From HGM13233 sp900762805 (GTDB taxonomy: Bacteria; Bacillota; Clostridia; Oscillospirales; Ruminococcaceae), in assembly GCA_937993755.1 (NCBI GenBank), contig CALKMA010000017.1, positions 1 through 64,000 of the forward strand: a DNA stretch of 64,000 nucleotides, given 5' to 3'. Every line of letters begins with the position of its first letter. Position 1 is the stretch's first letter. Below the pieces are notes generated by a model. That model worked only from the letters and a program-made list of their open reading frames with translations, was not told the DNA's origin and searched no databases. Below, one piece after another: positions 46,495-55,911 of the stretch. The position numbers and the translations under genes were made by a program.

Positions 46495-46691
46495 GCAAAG
46501 TGTTAAAACGGGGCTGCGGCGTTAAAGCGGCAGGCTTGACCCGCCGGCGGGGTTATGAGTGATGTCTCTTCGCCGGTCGAGGGACCGATCAAGCCGGTTT
46601 TCCGGCAGGTGAGGCAAGTATGCGCTCGTGCCGGAGCCGATCGCCCTCGATTTATTGATTTTGAAACTGAATTTTACAAGGAGGAGCCTGT

Positions 46692-47900
46692 ATGAAACGG
46701 CTCATTGCAGTGATTTTGTGCGCCTGTATGCTGTTGGGGCTGACGGCCTGCGGCGGTCAGACGGGAGATCCGGCTGATGCGAACAAGCTGGTGATCTGGC
46801 ATGACAAGGAGGATGCTGTCATAGCAGCCCTGGAGGACTATCTTTCCCGGACGGTGCCGGACCTGAAAATTGAATTCGAGAAGAAGAGCAGCCTGACGGA
46901 TTCTTTGAAGCTGGTGGGCAATGACCCCGGCGCCGCCCCGGATTTGTTTATCTTTGCCCACGATAAAATCGGCGTTTTTGCCGAAATGGGCATCCTGGCG
47001 CCCATCGAACCGCTGTTGGCGGACGGCGCTTTAGAGCCGTATCTGCCCATGACGTTGGAGGCCGCCGCGTATAAGGACACCCTGTATCAGCTTCCGCTGT
47101 ACTTTGAGACGCTGTTGTTCATGTATAACCGCCGCTATATGCAGGACGCGGAAGTGCCCTCCACCACAGAGGAGCTCTATACTTACATGGAGAGCAACAC
47201 CGGCCGAGGGCGCTACGGCTTTGTGGAGCAGCACAGCACGGCCTACTATTCCGCTGCCTGGATCCACGGCTTCGGCGGTTCCATCATCGATGAAAGCGGG
47301 ACTCCTTTCCCGAACCCACAGGCGGTGAAGGACGCTCTTTCCTATCACCTGAAGTTTGTAAAGCTGATGCCGGGAGAAACCGAATACAATACGGTGAACA
47401 CCCTGTTCCTGGAGGGCAAGGCGGACGCCACCATCGGCGGCCCGTGGATGGTCCCCTCTGCGCGGGCGGCAGGGATCGACCTGGGGATAGCTCCCATGCC
47501 TGTCGTTGACGCCACCGGGCAGGCGCTGGCTCCCTACTCCGGCGTTCAGGGCATCCATGTTCTGAAATATGCGGCGGAAAACAAGACCGAGGCGGTGAAA
47601 ACGCTGCTTTCCGCCCTGACAGACCCGGCTATCGGCACTTCCCTGGCTCTGGCCAGCGGCTGCGCTCCCGCCAATTCTCTCTGCTATGACGATCCGCAGG
47701 TCGCGGCGGATGAGCTGGTTCAAGCCATGCGCACTACGGCGGAGATCGCCGTTCCCATGCCCAACATTCCCGAAATGGATGTTATGTGGACGGTGGTCAG
47801 CAATCTGCTCACCGATGTGAACCTGTCCGGCAAGGGCATCGACGGGAGCTTCCAATCTGCGCTGGAGCAGGCAAACAGACTGATTGCGAGCATGAAGTAA
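46692..47900 (+). CDS. Maltodextrin-type ABC substrate-binding lipoprotein
   Basis: 402 residues. The lipoprotein signal MLLGLTACGG places the anchoring Cys at 19. The mature part is a MalE-like family 1 binding protein: LVIWHDKED, PDLFIFAHDKIG, YKDTLYQLPLYFETLLFMYN and ATIGGPWMV are typical. It delivers alpha-glucan oligosaccharides to the two permeases that follow at 13 bp and overlap. CAAGGAGG precedes the ATG. Confidence 0.92.
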   Translation: MKRLIAVILCACMLLGLTACGGQTGDPADANKLVIWHDKEDAVIAALEDYLSRTVPDLKIEFEKKSSLTDSLKLVGNDPGAAPDLFIFAHDKIGVFAEMGILAPIEPLLADGALEPYLPMTLEAAAYKDTLYQLPLYFETLLFMYNRRYMQDAEVPSTTEELYTYMESNTGRGRYGFVEQHSTAYYSAAWIHGFGGSIIDESGTPFPNPQAVKDALSYHLKFVKLMPGETEYNTVNTLFLEGKADATIGGPWMVPSARAAGIDLGIAPMPVVDATGQALAPYSGVQGIHVLKYAAENKTEAVKTLLSALTDPAIGTSLALASGCAPANSLCYDDPQVAADELVQAMRTTAEIAVPMPNIPEMDVMWTVVSNLLTDVNLSGKGIDGSFQSALEQANRLIASMK

Positions 47901-47913
47901 GGGGGCCACACTC

Positions 47914-48801
47914 ATGGGCAAAAAACGCAGGAAGTATTTGAGATCCTACGCATGGTCGGCTCCGTCGCTGATTCTGATTGGCCTGATGGTGGTGTTTCCC
48001 ATCCTCTACACCGGGTACATCAGCCTGACCAACATGAATGTTTACCACTGGTTTGACTTTACCATCGTCGGGCTGGATAACTATATCCGGGCGCTGTTTG
48101 TGTTTGACTCCGGCTTTTTGTCTGCACTGCTGGCGACGGTTCTCTGGACCGTTGTGAACATGGTGCTGCAGCTTGTGATCGCGTTTGCCCTTGCAAACCT
48201 GCTCAACGTGAAAAGGCTGCGGCTGCGCAAGCTCTATAAGACCATTCTCATGTTTCCCTGGGCCATGCCGGGCTATGTGGGGATCCAGCTCTGGAAGACC
48301 GGGATGTTCAACACCCAGTTTGGGCTGTTGAACCAGTGGATGGAGAAGCTGGGCCGCCAGACGGTTCGTTGGCTTTCCTCCGATGTCTCGGCTTTTATCT
48401 GCTGTACCGTGGTGAATCTGTGGCTGGCGCTGCCTTTTATGATCATGATTATGGATGGGGCGCTGCAGAGCATTGACAGAAGCTATTACGAAAGCGCCAG
48501 GTTAGACGGAGCCAATGCGCTGGCCCAGGCCAGGTTCATCACGCTCCCGGCCATGAGGCCCATCATCGCGCCGGCTGTGATCATCACGGTGTTCACCACC
48601 TTCAAGCAGTTCGATGTGGTGTATCTGCTGACCCAGCAGGCCGGAGCAAAAACCGGATCCGGCTTCCACACCATCCTGACCTATGCTTACGAGAACGCTT
48701 TCATCACCAACAACTACGGCTATTCTTCCGCTATCTCCATCATCATTTTCATCCTGCTGATCGTGTTCTCGGCCCGGTTTCAGCTGAAGGAGGATGCCTG
48801 A
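47914..48801 (+). CDS. Maltodextrin ABC permease, MalF-like
   Basis: 295 residues with six predicted membrane helices. The ATPase-contact EAA loop reads YYESARLDGANALAQARFITLP. The relatively short N-terminus lacks the large periplasmic loop of enterobacterial MalF, as is usual in Firmicutes. Overlaps the next permease by 1 base. Confidence 0.93.
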   Translation: MGKKRRKYLRSYAWSAPSLILIGLMVVFPILYTGYISLTNMNVYHWFDFTIVGLDNYIRALFVFDSGFLSALLATVLWTVVNMVLQLVIAFALANLLNVKRLRLRKLYKTILMFPWAMPGYVGIQLWKTGMFNTQFGLLNQWMEKLGRQTVRWLSSDVSAFICCTVVNLWLALPFMIMIMDGALQSIDRSYYESARLDGANALAQARFITLPAMRPIIAPAVIITVFTTFKQFDVVYLLTQQAGAKTGSGFHTILTYAYENAFITNNYGYSSAISIIIFILLIVFSARFQLKEDA

Positions 48802-49646
48802 TGAACAAACGAAAAGTAAAGCAGGGAGCAGGTCTGACCGTTCTCAACCTGTTCTTTATCGTTATCTGCTTTGTGACCCTGATCCCTATCCTGTATGCCT
48901 TGAGCGTGTCCTTCAGCGGCTCCAACGGTCTGTTAAGCTCAGACTTCTCCTTTATTCCCAAGGATTTTACCCTGAGCAACTACCGGGAGGTCCTGTTCGG
49001 AGAGAATATCACGGTGTGGTTTCGCAACACCGTGTTCCTCGCCTTGGCGACGGTGATCTTTTCTCTGACGGCTGCCGTGCCCGCCGCATATTGCTTTTCC
49101 CGGCGGCGGTTCCCCGGACGGAAAACGATTCTCAAGTGTCTGGTGCTGCTCAATTCCTTCCCGGCAATTCTGTCGATGTTCGCTATCTACCGGCTGCTGC
49201 GGCCGATGGGGCTGATCAACACCAGGGCCGGCTTGATCCTGGTGTATACCGGCACAATGGCGGTGTTCAGCCTGTGGAACACCAAGGGCTATTTCGACAC
49301 GATCCCCACGGAAATCGAAGAGGCGGCGCGGATAGACGGCGCCAGTGACCTGCAGGTTGTGGTGAAAATCGTGATGCCCCTGGCAAAGCCCAGCATCATT
49401 ACCACTGCCCTGCAGGTGCTGATCTACGTCTGGAACGAGTACATCTACGCCACCACCTTCCTCACCGGTGAAAGCAAATATACGCTGGCCGCCGGCCTGA
49501 ATTCCCTGCAGGCAACGGAGATGACAGGCTCCTGGCCGGTATTCGCGGCGGCCTCCATTACCGTATCCATTCCGGTGCTGATCATCTTTTTCCTGTGCCA
49601 GAAGTACATGACCTCCGGGCTGACGGCGGGAGGGGTGAAGGGATGA
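48801..49646 (+). CDS. Maltodextrin ABC permease, MalG-like
   Basis: 281 residues, six helices, EAA loop EEAARIDGASDLQVVVKIVMP. The end (LCQKYMTSGLTAGGVKG) is the conserved MalG-type C-terminus. No ATPase gene is in the cluster, so a shared MsmK/MalK-type ATPase encoded elsewhere is probably used. Confidence 0.94.
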   Translation: MNKRKVKQGAGLTVLNLFFIVICFVTLIPILYALSVSFSGSNGLLSSDFSFIPKDFTLSNYREVLFGENITVWFRNTVFLALATVIFSLTAAVPAAYCFSRRRFPGRKTILKCLVLLNSFPAILSMFAIYRLLRPMGLINTRAGLILVYTGTMAVFSLWNTKGYFDTIPTEIEEAARIDGASDLQVVVKIVMPLAKPSIITTALQVLIYVWNEYIYATTFLTGESKYTLAAGLNSLQATEMTGSWPVFAAASITVSIPVLIIFFLCQKYMTSGLTAGGVKG

Positions 49647-51367
49647 AGCTGGACGCGATTCTGCATATCCCCATGTCGGAATACTGCCACGGATTGGACG
49701 AAACCCACATTGTCTACCGGCTGCGCAGCGCCAGGGGCGATCTGAAGAAAGTGACACTCTATTACGGCGATACCGCCTGCCGGGTGACACCTATTATTTT
49801 TACACCTGTCCCGATGGAGCGCGTTGCCGGCGACCTTCTGCATGATTACTGGCAGGCGGTTGTGGACAGTCCCTACGATCGGGTCTATTACTACTTTGAG
49901 TTGGATGACGGCGCAAGGACCAAGCTGTATTACGGTGACATTTTCACCGACCATCTGGTGGACGACCGTTCCCAGTATTTTAAGCTGCCCTTTAACCACC
50001 GGGCGGATATTGTGCGGGTGCCCGACTGGGTGTACGATGCGGTGGTCTACAACATCTTCCCTGACAGCTTTGCGACTTCCCGCCGGTACATATCCGGCGT
50101 TCCAACGCAAACAGACTACCGGGGGCAGGTCGTCAGAGGCAGGCTCGGAGGAACCCTTCAGGGGATCACGGAGAATGTGGATTACCTGAAGGACTTAGGG
50201 GTCAACTGCGTGTATATCAACCCCATCTTCGCAGCGGGTGAATATCACAAATACGATCTGCTGGACTACTTCCATGTTGACCCCTGCTTCGGCGGCGACG
50301 AGGCCTTCCGGGAATTGGTGGACACGCTTCACGCGAACGGTATCCGCATTATCATTGACGGTGTATTCAACCACTGCAGCTGGAACTTTTTTGCCTTTGA
50401 CGATGTGATAAAGCATCAGGAAGTGTCCGGATACCGGGACTGGTTCTACCGATTGGAATTTCCGGTGGCGCGTCCCCGAACACCTGAGGAATATCCACCA
50501 TACGCCTGCTTCGCCTACGAGCGTATGATGCCAAAGCTCAACACCGCGAACCCGGAGGTGCAGGATTACTTCTGCCGCGTCGGGCGCTATTGGATAGAGG
50601 AATTCGGTATCGACGGCTGGCGGCTGGATGTGGCCAGCGAGATCAACGACGGCTTTTGGCGGGCCTTCCGCAGCGCTGTTAAGGAAATAAACCCGCAGGC
50701 CCTGCTGATTGGGGAAGTCTGGGAGAGCGCCAACCATTGGCTGAATGGGGACATGTTCGATTCCACGATGAATTATGATTTCCGCAAGCACTGCCGGCTG
50801 TTTTTTGCCGAGGAGGCCATCGACGCGGCGGATTTTGCGGGCCGTGTTACCAATATGCTGATGCGCTACCGGGTGCAGACAGCTCCTGCCCAGCTTAATC
50901 TGTTGGACAGCCATGATGTGAGCAGATTTCTTTCCCTGTGCGGCGGAGACGCCGACAAGTATAAGCTGGCGTTCCTGTTCATGATGAGCTTTGTAGGTAT
51001 GCCTACGGTGTTTTACGGCGACGAGCTGGGCATCCGGGGTGTCCGGGAAGAAGAGTACCGCCATCCAATGCCCTGGGATTGCGGCGACACACAGCTTTTT
51101 GAATTCTTCAGGAAAGCTATCGCCATGCGTCATGAGCTTGCGGCCTTACGACGGGGCAGCTTCAAAATGGTATCCGCGGAGCGGGGAAGCGGCATGATCG
51201 TTTTTACGAGAAGGCTGAACAGCCAACTGGTCACTGTCTGTATCAACTGCGGGAAGGGGAATGCACAGCTGCCGAAGATTGACGGCTTGCCTTATTGGGT
51301 GAATGGACTTGAGGGAGACCGGCTTCTCAGGCATGGCTTTGCAATATTTGTTGACGAAACCTGCTGA
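49643..51367 (+). CDS. GH13 neopullulanase/cyclomaltodextrinase-like enzyme
   Basis: 574 residues from ATG 49643, overlapping the malG-like stop in ATGA. An N-terminal beta domain (about 1-120) of the GH13_20 type precedes the barrel. DGVFNHC, GWRLDVASE (nucleophile D329), GEVWE (E358) and LLDSHDVSR (D425) are intact. No signal peptide: it should cut imported maltodextrins, cyclodextrins or pullulan fragments in the cytoplasm. It differs from the GH13 at 14026-15774. Confidence 0.94.
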   Translation: MKLDAILHIPMSEYCHGLDETHIVYRLRSARGDLKKVTLYYGDTACRVTPIIFTPVPMERVAGDLLHDYWQAVVDSPYDRVYYYFELDDGARTKLYYGDIFTDHLVDDRSQYFKLPFNHRADIVRVPDWVYDAVVYNIFPDSFATSRRYISGVPTQTDYRGQVVRGRLGGTLQGITENVDYLKDLGVNCVYINPIFAAGEYHKYDLLDYFHVDPCFGGDEAFRELVDTLHANGIRIIIDGVFNHCSWNFFAFDDVIKHQEVSGYRDWFYRLEFPVARPRTPEEYPPYACFAYERMMPKLNTANPEVQDYFCRVGRYWIEEFGIDGWRLDVASEINDGFWRAFRSAVKEINPQALLIGEVWESANHWLNGDMFDSTMNYDFRKHCRLFFAEEAIDAADFAGRVTNMLMRYRVQTAPAQLNLLDSHDVSRFLSLCGGDADKYKLAFLFMMSFVGMPTVFYGDELGIRGVREEEYRHPMPWDCGDTQLFEFFRKAIAMRHELAALRRGSFKMVSAERGSGMIVFTRRLNSQLVTVCINCGKGNAQLPKIDGLPYWVNGLEGDRLLRHGFAIFVDETC

Positions 51368-51408
51368 ATGATTTATAGTTGGATTATTCTGCAAAGGGAG
51401 GCTTTGCC

Positions 51409-52434
51409 ATGGGCGTGACGATAAAGGATATTGCCAAGGCTGCGGGGACCTCCGTTTCCACGGTATCCAAGGTGATTAACGGTCACTATAGTATTTCAGA
51501 AGAGACGGCGGACCGGGTGCGGAAAGTGATCAAGGAGCTTAATTACTATCCAAGCGCCAGCGCACAGAGCATGGCCAAGGGCGCCACAAGAATCGTGGCG
51601 GTGCTGACCAGCCTGGATCCGGACACTGCTTTCCAGAACCCCCATATGTTTGAAATCATTGCAGGGCTGGAGGAGACGATCAGATCAAAGGGCTATCGGC
51701 TCCATCTTCGCGGCGTGGATGCAACGAATGTGTATGATGTGGCAGAAGAGATAATATCTCGCCGGAGTGCGGATGCCTTAGCGATCCATGTATCAGTTAT
51801 GACACATCCGTTGGCCGGGCTGCTGACCAAATTGCGATTTCCCCACATAGTCCTGGGAATGCCGAATTTTGAGAGCCAGACCTGCTGGATAGACAATAAC
51901 AATGTATACTCCGGCACAATTGCGGCGTCATATCTGTTGTCGCAGGGCTACAGGAAGATAGCTTTTATTGGCGGCCAGTATTATGACCTTGGTTCATCGC
52001 TTCGGCTTCAGGGAGTAAAGCAGGAGCTGCAGAATGCAGGCTTTGCGCTGGAGAATCAATATATCTGGCTGGGGGATTCCACCAGAGCGGATGGCTTTCG
52101 GATGACGGCCAAGCTGTTGGATCAGAAGCCCCTTGCCGACGCAATCATCTGCGCCAACAACTATATTGCAATGGGGTGTGTTGATGCTCTGCTGAAAAAA
52201 GGAATGAGGATCCCGGCGGATATCGGCGTCATAGCCTTTGATGATTATCCGTTTTCGCGGATCATCGAGCCGCAGCTTACAGTGGTGGACATCAATGTTC
52301 GGGATATGGGAAATCAGGCAGGCAAGTTTCTGATCGATATTATAAAGCATCCCAATATGCAGGTGCAAACGTGCATAACGACCTCAAATATCATGGAGCG
52401 TTATTCTACCCTTCACGCCGGGCAAGGCCGGTGA
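51409..52434 (+). CDS. LacI-family transcriptional regulator
   Basis: 341 residues from ATG 51409 (AAGGGAGG upstream). The N-terminal HTH reads TIKDIAKAAGTSVSTVSKVINGHYSI, followed by the hinge and a periplasmic-binding-like effector domain. It probably senses maltose or a maltodextrin and controls the starch island, with the palindrome at 45005-45022 as a candidate site. Confidence 0.93.
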   Translation: MGVTIKDIAKAAGTSVSTVSKVINGHYSISEETADRVRKVIKELNYYPSASAQSMAKGATRIVAVLTSLDPDTAFQNPHMFEIIAGLEETIRSKGYRLHLRGVDATNVYDVAEEIISRRSADALAIHVSVMTHPLAGLLTKLRFPHIVLGMPNFESQTCWIDNNNVYSGTIAASYLLSQGYRKIAFIGGQYYDLGSSLRLQGVKQELQNAGFALENQYIWLGDSTRADGFRMTAKLLDQKPLADAIICANNYIAMGCVDALLKKGMRIPADIGVIAFDDYPFSRIIEPQLTVVDINVRDMGNQAGKFLIDIIKHPNMQVQTCITTSNIMERYSTLHAGQGR

Positions 52435-52594
52435 TGCGATCCGCTGCACGAAAGGAGTCCTCCTGAGCGCTGCGATGACACGGCGTTTCCCGCTGATTTC
52501 ATGGGGCACGAAAGCGCCGGAGCGCCCCGCATATCTCGCCGAAAAACCGGCGCCGAGCAGAGCGTCATGATGTACGATGCGATAGACCGGAAAA

Positions 52595-52631
52595 AAGCAG
52601 GCATACGCTTTTTATGGGCGTATGCCTGCTT
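52595..52631. terminator. Terminator after the LacI gene
   Basis: AAGCAGGCATACGC and GCGTATGCCTGCTT form a 14-bp stem, followed by GCTTCTTTC; AAAAAA precedes it, so it can also work leftward for the XRE gene. No other feature in 52435-52758. Confidence 0.8.
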
Positions 52632-52758
52632 GCTTCTTTCATGAAAAGCAAACGGCCGTGTGCGGGCTGTCCGCCTATGCCTTCTGCGGCGTTGTACTCT
52701 TATAAAACAAATGCGGCAGGAGGCAGCTCCCGCGCCGCAGCACGAAAGCATCGACATG

Positions 52759-53190
52759 TCAGTCTTTATCTATACTTTCCTCTATGACTAGTGGGGTGTC
52801 TGTTGTTTTGAAGGACTTGGGCGAAAAGCTGAAAACCTGCGCGAGGATAATGAGCAGAATATATACAGCAATCACGCTGCCCACGATAAAAGCAAGCACT
52901 TTCCATACTCTTTTCACCCGCCAGTTTTTAACGGCCAGCTGCTCATTGATCCGGGAAAGCTGTTCGGCCAGGGCATCCGGCTTTTCTTCGGCCTCGATTT
53001 TGGAACCGAGGAGTTGACTTACCGGCACCTCTAAAGCCTCGGCCAGCCTTATAAGCAGCTCCGAGTCGGGGACAGACAGCCCTTTCTCCCATTTTGAAAC
53101 AGTCTGCCTTACAACATTAAGCCGCGCAGCCAGCTCCTCCTGCGTGATCCCTTTTTGCTTGCGAAGTGCTTTTAAGTTTTCCTGGAACAT
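52759..53190 (-). CDS. XRE regulator with membrane helix
   Basis: 143 residues: Cro/CI-type HTH at 1-60 (QKGITQEELAARLNVVRQTVSKWEKGLS), a charged linker, one membrane helix at about 98-120, and a short outer tail. Membrane-tethered XRE regulators of this shape occur in Firmicutes and may sense envelope or peptide signals. AAAGGAGG precedes the ATG. No obvious target gene is adjacent. Confidence 0.88.
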   Translation of the reverse strand: MFQENLKALRKQKGITQEELAARLNVVRQTVSKWEKGLSVPDSELLIRLAEALEVPVSQLLGSKIEAEEKPDALAEQLSRINEQLAVKNWRVKRVWKVLAFIVGSVIAVYILLIILAQVFSFSPKSFKTTDTPLVIEESIDKD

Positions 53191-53215
53191 AATTCGGTCC
53201 TCCTTTGCATTCTTA

Positions 53216-53245
53216 ATTATAGTGCAGGAAGCAGCGTTTCCTCAA
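53216..53245 (-). promoter_or_regulatory. XRE gene promoter
   Basis: Minus strand TTGAGG (53240-53245), 18-bp spacer, TATAAT (53216-53221). Confidence 0.75.
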
Positions 53246-53709
53246 GCAACGCATAATAACATTGCCCCGACAGACACCTTTTTCAAGGATATTATAGCAT
53301 GGGCTTGTGCCGTCATTTTTTCGGGAGGTCTGCCGTTTTTGCTGCTGTCGGCGGCCTCTGTGCCGAAATGATAGCAGAGCATGCCGCAGGAGTCCGTCCG
53401 GCGGCCATTCGGAGAATAGCCGCGGCCTTTTCTGACGGCGTGACCGGCAAGCCGCTCTATTTTGGCTTTATTCATATCGACCTTTCTGTTCCTTCTCCTT
53501 CTGTGGCTTTGCAATTCGCGGCCCTGCTTTTCACCGCCTCCGAAACAGAACGGCCGCCTGCTTTCTTTTGAAAGCCAGGCGGCTGTGTGTGTGGTATTCA
53601 ATTCGACAAGCCGGAGCTGCGAAACGGCAGGCTCGGCGCTTTTCCGGTGTGCCGATATATTCTGTATCGTTAAAATGATCCATAAGCCTGTCGAACGGCG
53701 CTATAAATA
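53246..53709. other. Gap with one doubtful small open frame
   Basis: A 77-residue minus-strand frame starts at 53475 (MNKAKIERLAGHAVRKG, with AAAGG 6 bases upstream) and ends at 53242 inside the XRE promoter. The product is not recognised and could be chance. Nothing else is seen. Confidence 0.25.
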
Positions 53710-53739
53710 TTGACAAGGAATATAAAATTATTATACAAT
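53710..53739 (+). promoter_or_regulatory. Promoter of the fermentation operon
   Basis: TTGACA (53710-53715), 18-bp spacer, TACAAT (53734-53739), in AT-rich DNA. The roughly 150-base leader contains a hairpin CGCGGC-TTGAT-GCCGCG (53846-53862) of unknown role. Confidence 0.85.
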
Positions 53740-53896
53740 TAATACAAATCATAATCCGACATCATACAAATATTACGACCCCTGGAGGTGAAGATCAAGC
53801 CAAGACGCACGCATTCTAACAGCTTAGGCAGCAATGCGGAAAAGACGCGGCTTGATGCCGCGCCTTAAACCGTATTTAGTATTGTAGGAGGTGAAT

Positions 53897-54949
53897 ATGA
53901 GGATCTTAGTTATCAATCCGGGAGCAACATCGACGAAAATAGCCGTGTTCGACGGCGATAAGGAAGCAGCCAAAAAGACCATAGACCACGATGCGGGGGA
54001 GCTTGCGGGGTTCGACAGCGTTGTTGCGCAGAAGGGCTACCGGCTCAGCCTCGTCGAGGACGCGCTGCGGGAGCTGGGCTATTCGCCCGGTGATTTTGAC
54101 GCGGTATGCTCCCGCGGCGGACTGCTCAGGCACATACCCAGCGGCACCTACAGGGTGACGGACAGGGTGATAGCCGATGTGCTGGACCCGCCCTACGGGG
54201 AACACGCCTCAAACCTCGGCGTACTGCTGGCGAGGGAAATCGCAAACGAGGCCGGCATACCCGCCTTCTTCGTCGATCCGATAAGCGTGGACGAGATGGA
54301 GCCGACGGCCCGTATATCGGGCTTCAAGGGCATGGAGAGGGAGAGCTTTTTCCATGCTCTCAACCAGAAGAGCATGGCGCGGCAGGCTGCCAGGGAGCTT
54401 GGAAGACCGTATGAGGAGCTGAATTTGGTCGTCTGCCACTTAGGCGGCGGCGTATCCACCGCGGCCCATAAGAAGGGCAGGGTGACGGATGTGTTCAACG
54501 TCAAGGACGATGGGGCGTTCTCGGCCGACCGAGGCGGCGCGCTGCCTGTAAACGCCGTGATAAACTACTGCTTTTCCGGCAGGACAAAGGCAGAGGTAAA
54601 GCGGACGCTGGGCGGCTCCGCCGGAATATATTCCTATCTCGGCACCAAGGATTTTCGCGAGGTGGAAAGGCGGGCCGCGGCGGGAGAGGGGGATTTTCCC
54701 CTGATATATGACGCCTTTGTTTACCAGCAGGCCAAGGACATAGGCGCAATGGCGGCGGCGCTTTCCATGGAGGTGGACGCCATCGTGCTGACCGGCGGCA
54801 TGGCGAACAGTGCGAGGCTCTGTGAGAGTATAAAATCATATGTGGGCAGGATAGCCCCGGTGCTGGTGCTGCCAGGGGAGGCGGAGATGCGATCCCTTGC
54901 AGAAGGGGCGCTGCGGGTCCTCCGCGGCGAGCCTGCCAAGGAATACTGA
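53897..54949 (+). CDS. buk: Butyrate kinase-family acyl kinase
   Basis: 350 residues from ATG 53897, with TAGGAGG at 6 bases. An ASKHA kinase converting an acyl phosphate and ADP to the acid and ATP. RILVINPGATSTKIAVF is the phosphate 1 motif; CHLGGGVSTAAHKKGR and TGGMANS are the family blocks. Operon context (acyl transferase, indolepyruvate oxidoreductase, aminotransferase) suggests its substrate may be arylacetyl or branched acyl phosphate rather than butyryl phosphate. It uses many ATA Ile and AGG Arg codons, unlike genes to the left. Confidence 0.92.
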   Translation: MRILVINPGATSTKIAVFDGDKEAAKKTIDHDAGELAGFDSVVAQKGYRLSLVEDALRELGYSPGDFDAVCSRGGLLRHIPSGTYRVTDRVIADVLDPPYGEHASNLGVLLAREIANEAGIPAFFVDPISVDEMEPTARISGFKGMERESFFHALNQKSMARQAARELGRPYEELNLVVCHLGGGVSTAAHKKGRVTDVFNVKDDGAFSADRGGALPVNAVINYCFSGRTKAEVKRTLGGSAGIYSYLGTKDFREVERRAAAGEGDFPLIYDAFVYQQAKDIGAMAAALSMEVDAIVLTGGMANSARLCESIKSYVGRIAPVLVLPGEAEMRSLAEGALRVLRGEPAKEY

Positions 54950-54964
54950 TCAAGGAAGGATCAT

Positions 54965-55858
54965 ATGCTGCATACCATACATGAAATATTGGACAGGGCG
55001 GCGCGGAAGCACCGAACCGTGGCAGTGGCTGCGGCGGAGGATCGGGAGGTGCTCACTGCCGTGCTTGCGGCTAAAAGCAGAGGTGTGGCGGATTCCATAC
55101 TCACTGGCGGCGCTGAAAAAATCGCAAGCCTCATAACGGAGCTTGGGGGCGATCCGTCGGATTTTGAGATCATACAGGCGGACGGCGACGCGGACTGCGC
55201 CTATAAGGCCGTGGAGCTGGTGCGCGGCGGCCGGGCGGACTGCCTGATGAAAGGGCTGCTGTCAACCGCCGATATGATGCGAGCGGTGATCGACCGCGAG
55301 ACCGGCATACGCACCGAAAAGCTGCTGAGCCACGCGATGCTCTACGAGATACCCGGCTACCCCAAGCTGCTGCTCAACACCGACGGCGGCATAAACACCG
55401 CCCCGAACGCGGAGCAGAAGGCGCAGATACTGGAAAACGCCGCCATGCTCCTGAGGAAGCTTGGGTATGAAAAAATATACGCCTCCTGCATATGCGGCGC
55501 GGAAAAGGTCAGCCATAAGATACCCGCTACTGTGGACGCATATGCTTTGGCGGAGATGAGGGACAGGTGGGAGCCGTACAACATGACCGTGATAGGCCCC
55601 GTGGGGCTCGACCTGGCCATAAGCCGTGAAGCCTGCGCCCATAAGAGCTATGAGGCGGAGGGCGCGGGCGAGGCTGACATCATACTTGTTCCGACTTATG
55701 AGGTTGGCAACGGCATAGGCAAGGCCCTCACCTACTTTGCAAACGCCAAAAGCGCCGGCGTGGTAGTGGGCGCGAGGGTGCCCATTGTGCTGGTGTCCAG
55801 AGCGGACGACGCGGAGACAAAGCTCGCGTCCATAGCGCTGGGCTGCATATGCGGATAA
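54965..55858 (+). CDS. ptb: Phosphate butyryltransferase-family acyltransferase
   Basis: 297 residues of the phosphate acetyl/butyryltransferase family, swapping CoA for phosphate on an acyl-CoA. DCLMKGLLSTADMMRAVID, LNTDGGINTAPNAEQK and GPVGLDLAIS are conserved. It pairs with the kinase upstream to harvest the thioester as ATP. AAGGAAGGA precedes the ATG. Confidence 0.92.
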   Translation: MLHTIHEILDRAARKHRTVAVAAAEDREVLTAVLAAKSRGVADSILTGGAEKIASLITELGGDPSDFEIIQADGDADCAYKAVELVRGGRADCLMKGLLSTADMMRAVIDRETGIRTEKLLSHAMLYEIPGYPKLLLNTDGGINTAPNAEQKAQILENAAMLLRKLGYEKIYASCICGAEKVSHKIPATVDAYALAEMRDRWEPYNMTVIGPVGLDLAISREACAHKSYEAEGAGEADIILVPTYEVGNGIGKALTYFANAKSAGVVVGARVPIVLVSRADDAETKLASIALGCICG

Positions 55859-55879
55859 GATACATACATATGTGTATCT
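55858..55879 (+). other. Intercistronic hairpin
   Basis: AGATACA and TGTATCT (7 bp, loop TACATATG) begin right at the ptb stop, followed by AATAAAAAATG. It may mark an mRNA processing or stability boundary inside the operon. Confidence 0.4.
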
Positions 55880-55911
55880 AATAAAAAATGTGATGAGAGG
55901 AGGCATATCGC

